This document shows positions 12,243 through 13,287 of a stretch of DNA of 13,287 nt, one piece after another (the stretch's first letter is position 1; each line of letters begins with the position of its first letter). The stretch covers positions 1 to 13,287 of the forward strand of contig JAFWFF010000149.1 of NCBI GenBank assembly GCA_017515765.1, given 5' to 3'. The notes under the pieces were generated by a model. It saw only the letters and a program-made list of their open reading frames with translations, was not told where the DNA came from and ran no database searches. The stretch comes from Bacillota bacterium (GTDB lineage Bacteria > Bacillota > Clostridia > Peptostreptococcales > Anaerovoracaceae). The translations under genes were made by a program, and so were the position numbers.

Positions 12243-13287
12243 TTACTCGATTATTTCGGTAACTACGCCGGAACCAACCGTTCTGCCGCCCTCTCTGATA
12301 GCGAAGCGGAGTCCCTCTTCGATAGCGATCGGGGTGATCAGTTCGATGGTCATCACGACGTTGTCTCCGGGCATGCACATCTCGGTGCCTTCAGGCAGGT
12401 TGAGGTCGCCCGTTACGTCAGTCGTTCTGAAATAGAACTGCGGTCTGTATCCGTTGAAGAACGGGGTGTGGCGGCCGCCTTCTTCTTTCTTCAGTACGTA
12501 GACCTGGCCTTTGAACTTCGTGTGCGGGTGGATGCTGCCGGGTTTCGCAAGGACCTGTCCTCTTTCGATCTCGGTCCTCTGTACGCCTCTCAGAAGCGCT
12601 CCGATGTTGTCGCCCGTCTCAGCCTGGTCAAGCGTCTTTCTGAACATCTCGACGCCCGTTACTACCGTGCTTCTCTTCTCGTCGGAAAGTCCTACGATCT
12701 CGACCGTGTCGCCGACCTTCAGCATTCCTCTCTCTACTCTTCCCGTTGCTACCGTTCCGCGACCGGTGATCGTGAATACGTCCTCAACAGGCATAAGGAA
12801 AGGCATGTCGTTAGCTCTCTCGGGCTGCGGAATATAGTTGTCTACTTCTTCCATCAGCTCTACGACCTTGTCGCCCCAGGGGCCGGCAGGATCTTCAAGA
12901 GCCATGAGGGCGGATCCCCTTACGATCGGAAGATCGTCTCCCGGGAATTCGTACTCGGTCAGAAGCTCTCTGACTTCCATCTCGACCAGGTCAAGAAGCT
13001 CCTCGTCGTCTACCATGTCGCATTTGTTCAGGAACACGATGATGTAGGGTACGCCTACCTGACGGCTGAGCAGGATGTGCTCTCTCGTCTGGGGCATCGG
13101 TCCGTCCGTAGCCGCTACTACCAGGATAGCTCCGTCCATCTGGGCAGCTCCGGTGATCATGTTCTTTACATAGTCTGCGTGGCCCGGGCAGTCAACGTGG
13201 GCATAGTGCCTGTTCGGGGTCTCATATTCTACGTGGGCGGTGGAGATGGTGATTCCTCTTTCCTTCTCTTCAGGAGCCTTGTCGATC
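12243..13287 (-). CDS. tuf: Translation elongation factor Tu (N-terminus missing)
   Basis: 347 residues of EF-Tu; roughly the first 50 residues, including the GHVDHGKT P-loop, lie beyond the right edge. Visible GTPase motifs are RGITI (G2, switch I), DCPGH (G3), NKCD (G4) and GSAL (G5). Domain 2 follows (PVEDVFTITGRGTVATGRVERG), then domain 3 with HTPFFNGYRPQFYFRTTDVTG and the C-terminal GRTVGSGVVTEI. EF-Tu carries aminoacyl-tRNA to the ribosomal A site using GTP. It ends in TAA, with the bidirectional terminator about 35 bases further on. The upstream neighbour (usually fusA and rps genes) is out of view, so I cannot tell whether this is the str-operon copy. Nothing in the visible part is unusual. 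Confidence 0.98.
   Translation of the reverse strand, partial: IDKAPEEKERGITISTAHVEYETPNRHYAHVDCPGHADYVKNMITGAAQMDGAILVVAATDGPMPQTREHILLSRQVGVPYIIVFLNKCDMVDDEELLDLVEMEVRELLTEYEFPGDDLPIVRGSALMALEDPAGPWGDKVVELMEEVDNYIPQPERANDMPFLMPVEDVFTITGRGTVATGRVERGMLKVGDTVEIVGLSDEKRSTVVTGVEMFRKTLDQAETGDNIGALLRGVQRTEIERGQVLAKPGSIHPHTKFKGQVYVLKKEEGGRHTPFFNGYRPQFYFRTTDVTGDLNLPEGTEMCMPGDNVVMTIELITPIAIEEGLRFAIREGGRTVGSGVVTEIIE

Noticed and set aside
1..13287. tRNA, rRNA, phage or transposon genes
   Set aside because: I looked for tRNA-like cloverleafs, integrase or transposase motifs and long terminal inverted repeats by eye and found none that I could support.

Overview
The window looks like a chromosomal segment of a fairly GC-rich member of the Bacillota, class Clostridia. 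The grounds are clean sigma-A type promoters, strong GGAGG ribosome binding sites, rho-independent terminators, a surface protein with three cell-wall-binding-2 repeats, the UPF0237/UPF0210 gene pair and a clostridial-type thiolase. A more exact placement (for example Anaerovoracaceae/Mogibacterium-like) is only a guess. No phage, transposase, integrase, CRISPR, rRNA or tRNA is visible.

Layout: (1) 1-271, minus: N-terminal part of a threonine-aldolase-family PLP enzyme. It is divergent, across a two-promoter intergenic region, from a plus-strand exported/lipoprotein-like protein of unknown function (435-1148) with its own terminator. (2) 1149-1523: a gene-free stretch with a repeated palindrome and two minus-strand terminator hairpins. 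(3) 1524-3188, minus: UPF0210 (DUF711/PFL-like) protein behind a small ACT-domain protein (UPF0237), a two-gene operon with a good promoter. (4) 3353-6997, minus: a 1141-residue surface protein made of a signal peptide, about nine BspA-type leucine-rich repeats, thirteen Cys/His-rich 39-41-residue repeats of three subtypes, and three cell-wall-binding repeats. It has its own promoter and terminator. (5) 7050-10874, minus: probable operon of sirtuin deacylase, SurE nucleotidase, a DUF2156/LPG-synthase-like protein and acetyl-CoA acetyltransferase, ending in an elaborate hairpin terminator. (6) 10986-12101, plus: patatin-like phospholipase, divergent from the sirtuin. (7) 12243-13287, minus: EF-Tu lacking its N-terminus at the window edge, sharing a bidirectional terminator with the patatin gene.

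The most notable observations are two gene-disrupting lesions in neighbouring genes. surE carries a one-base frameshift. Its displaced frame encodes a plausible SurE C-terminus and ends in a TGA overlapping the next gene's ATG. The downstream DUF2156 gene has an in-frame TAG 21 codons before a natural-looking TAA end. Together they point to recent decay, sequence errors or (less likely) recoding. The large modular surface protein with its ABC-ordered Cys repeats is the most distinctive intact gene. I do not see a convincing new multi-gene system.
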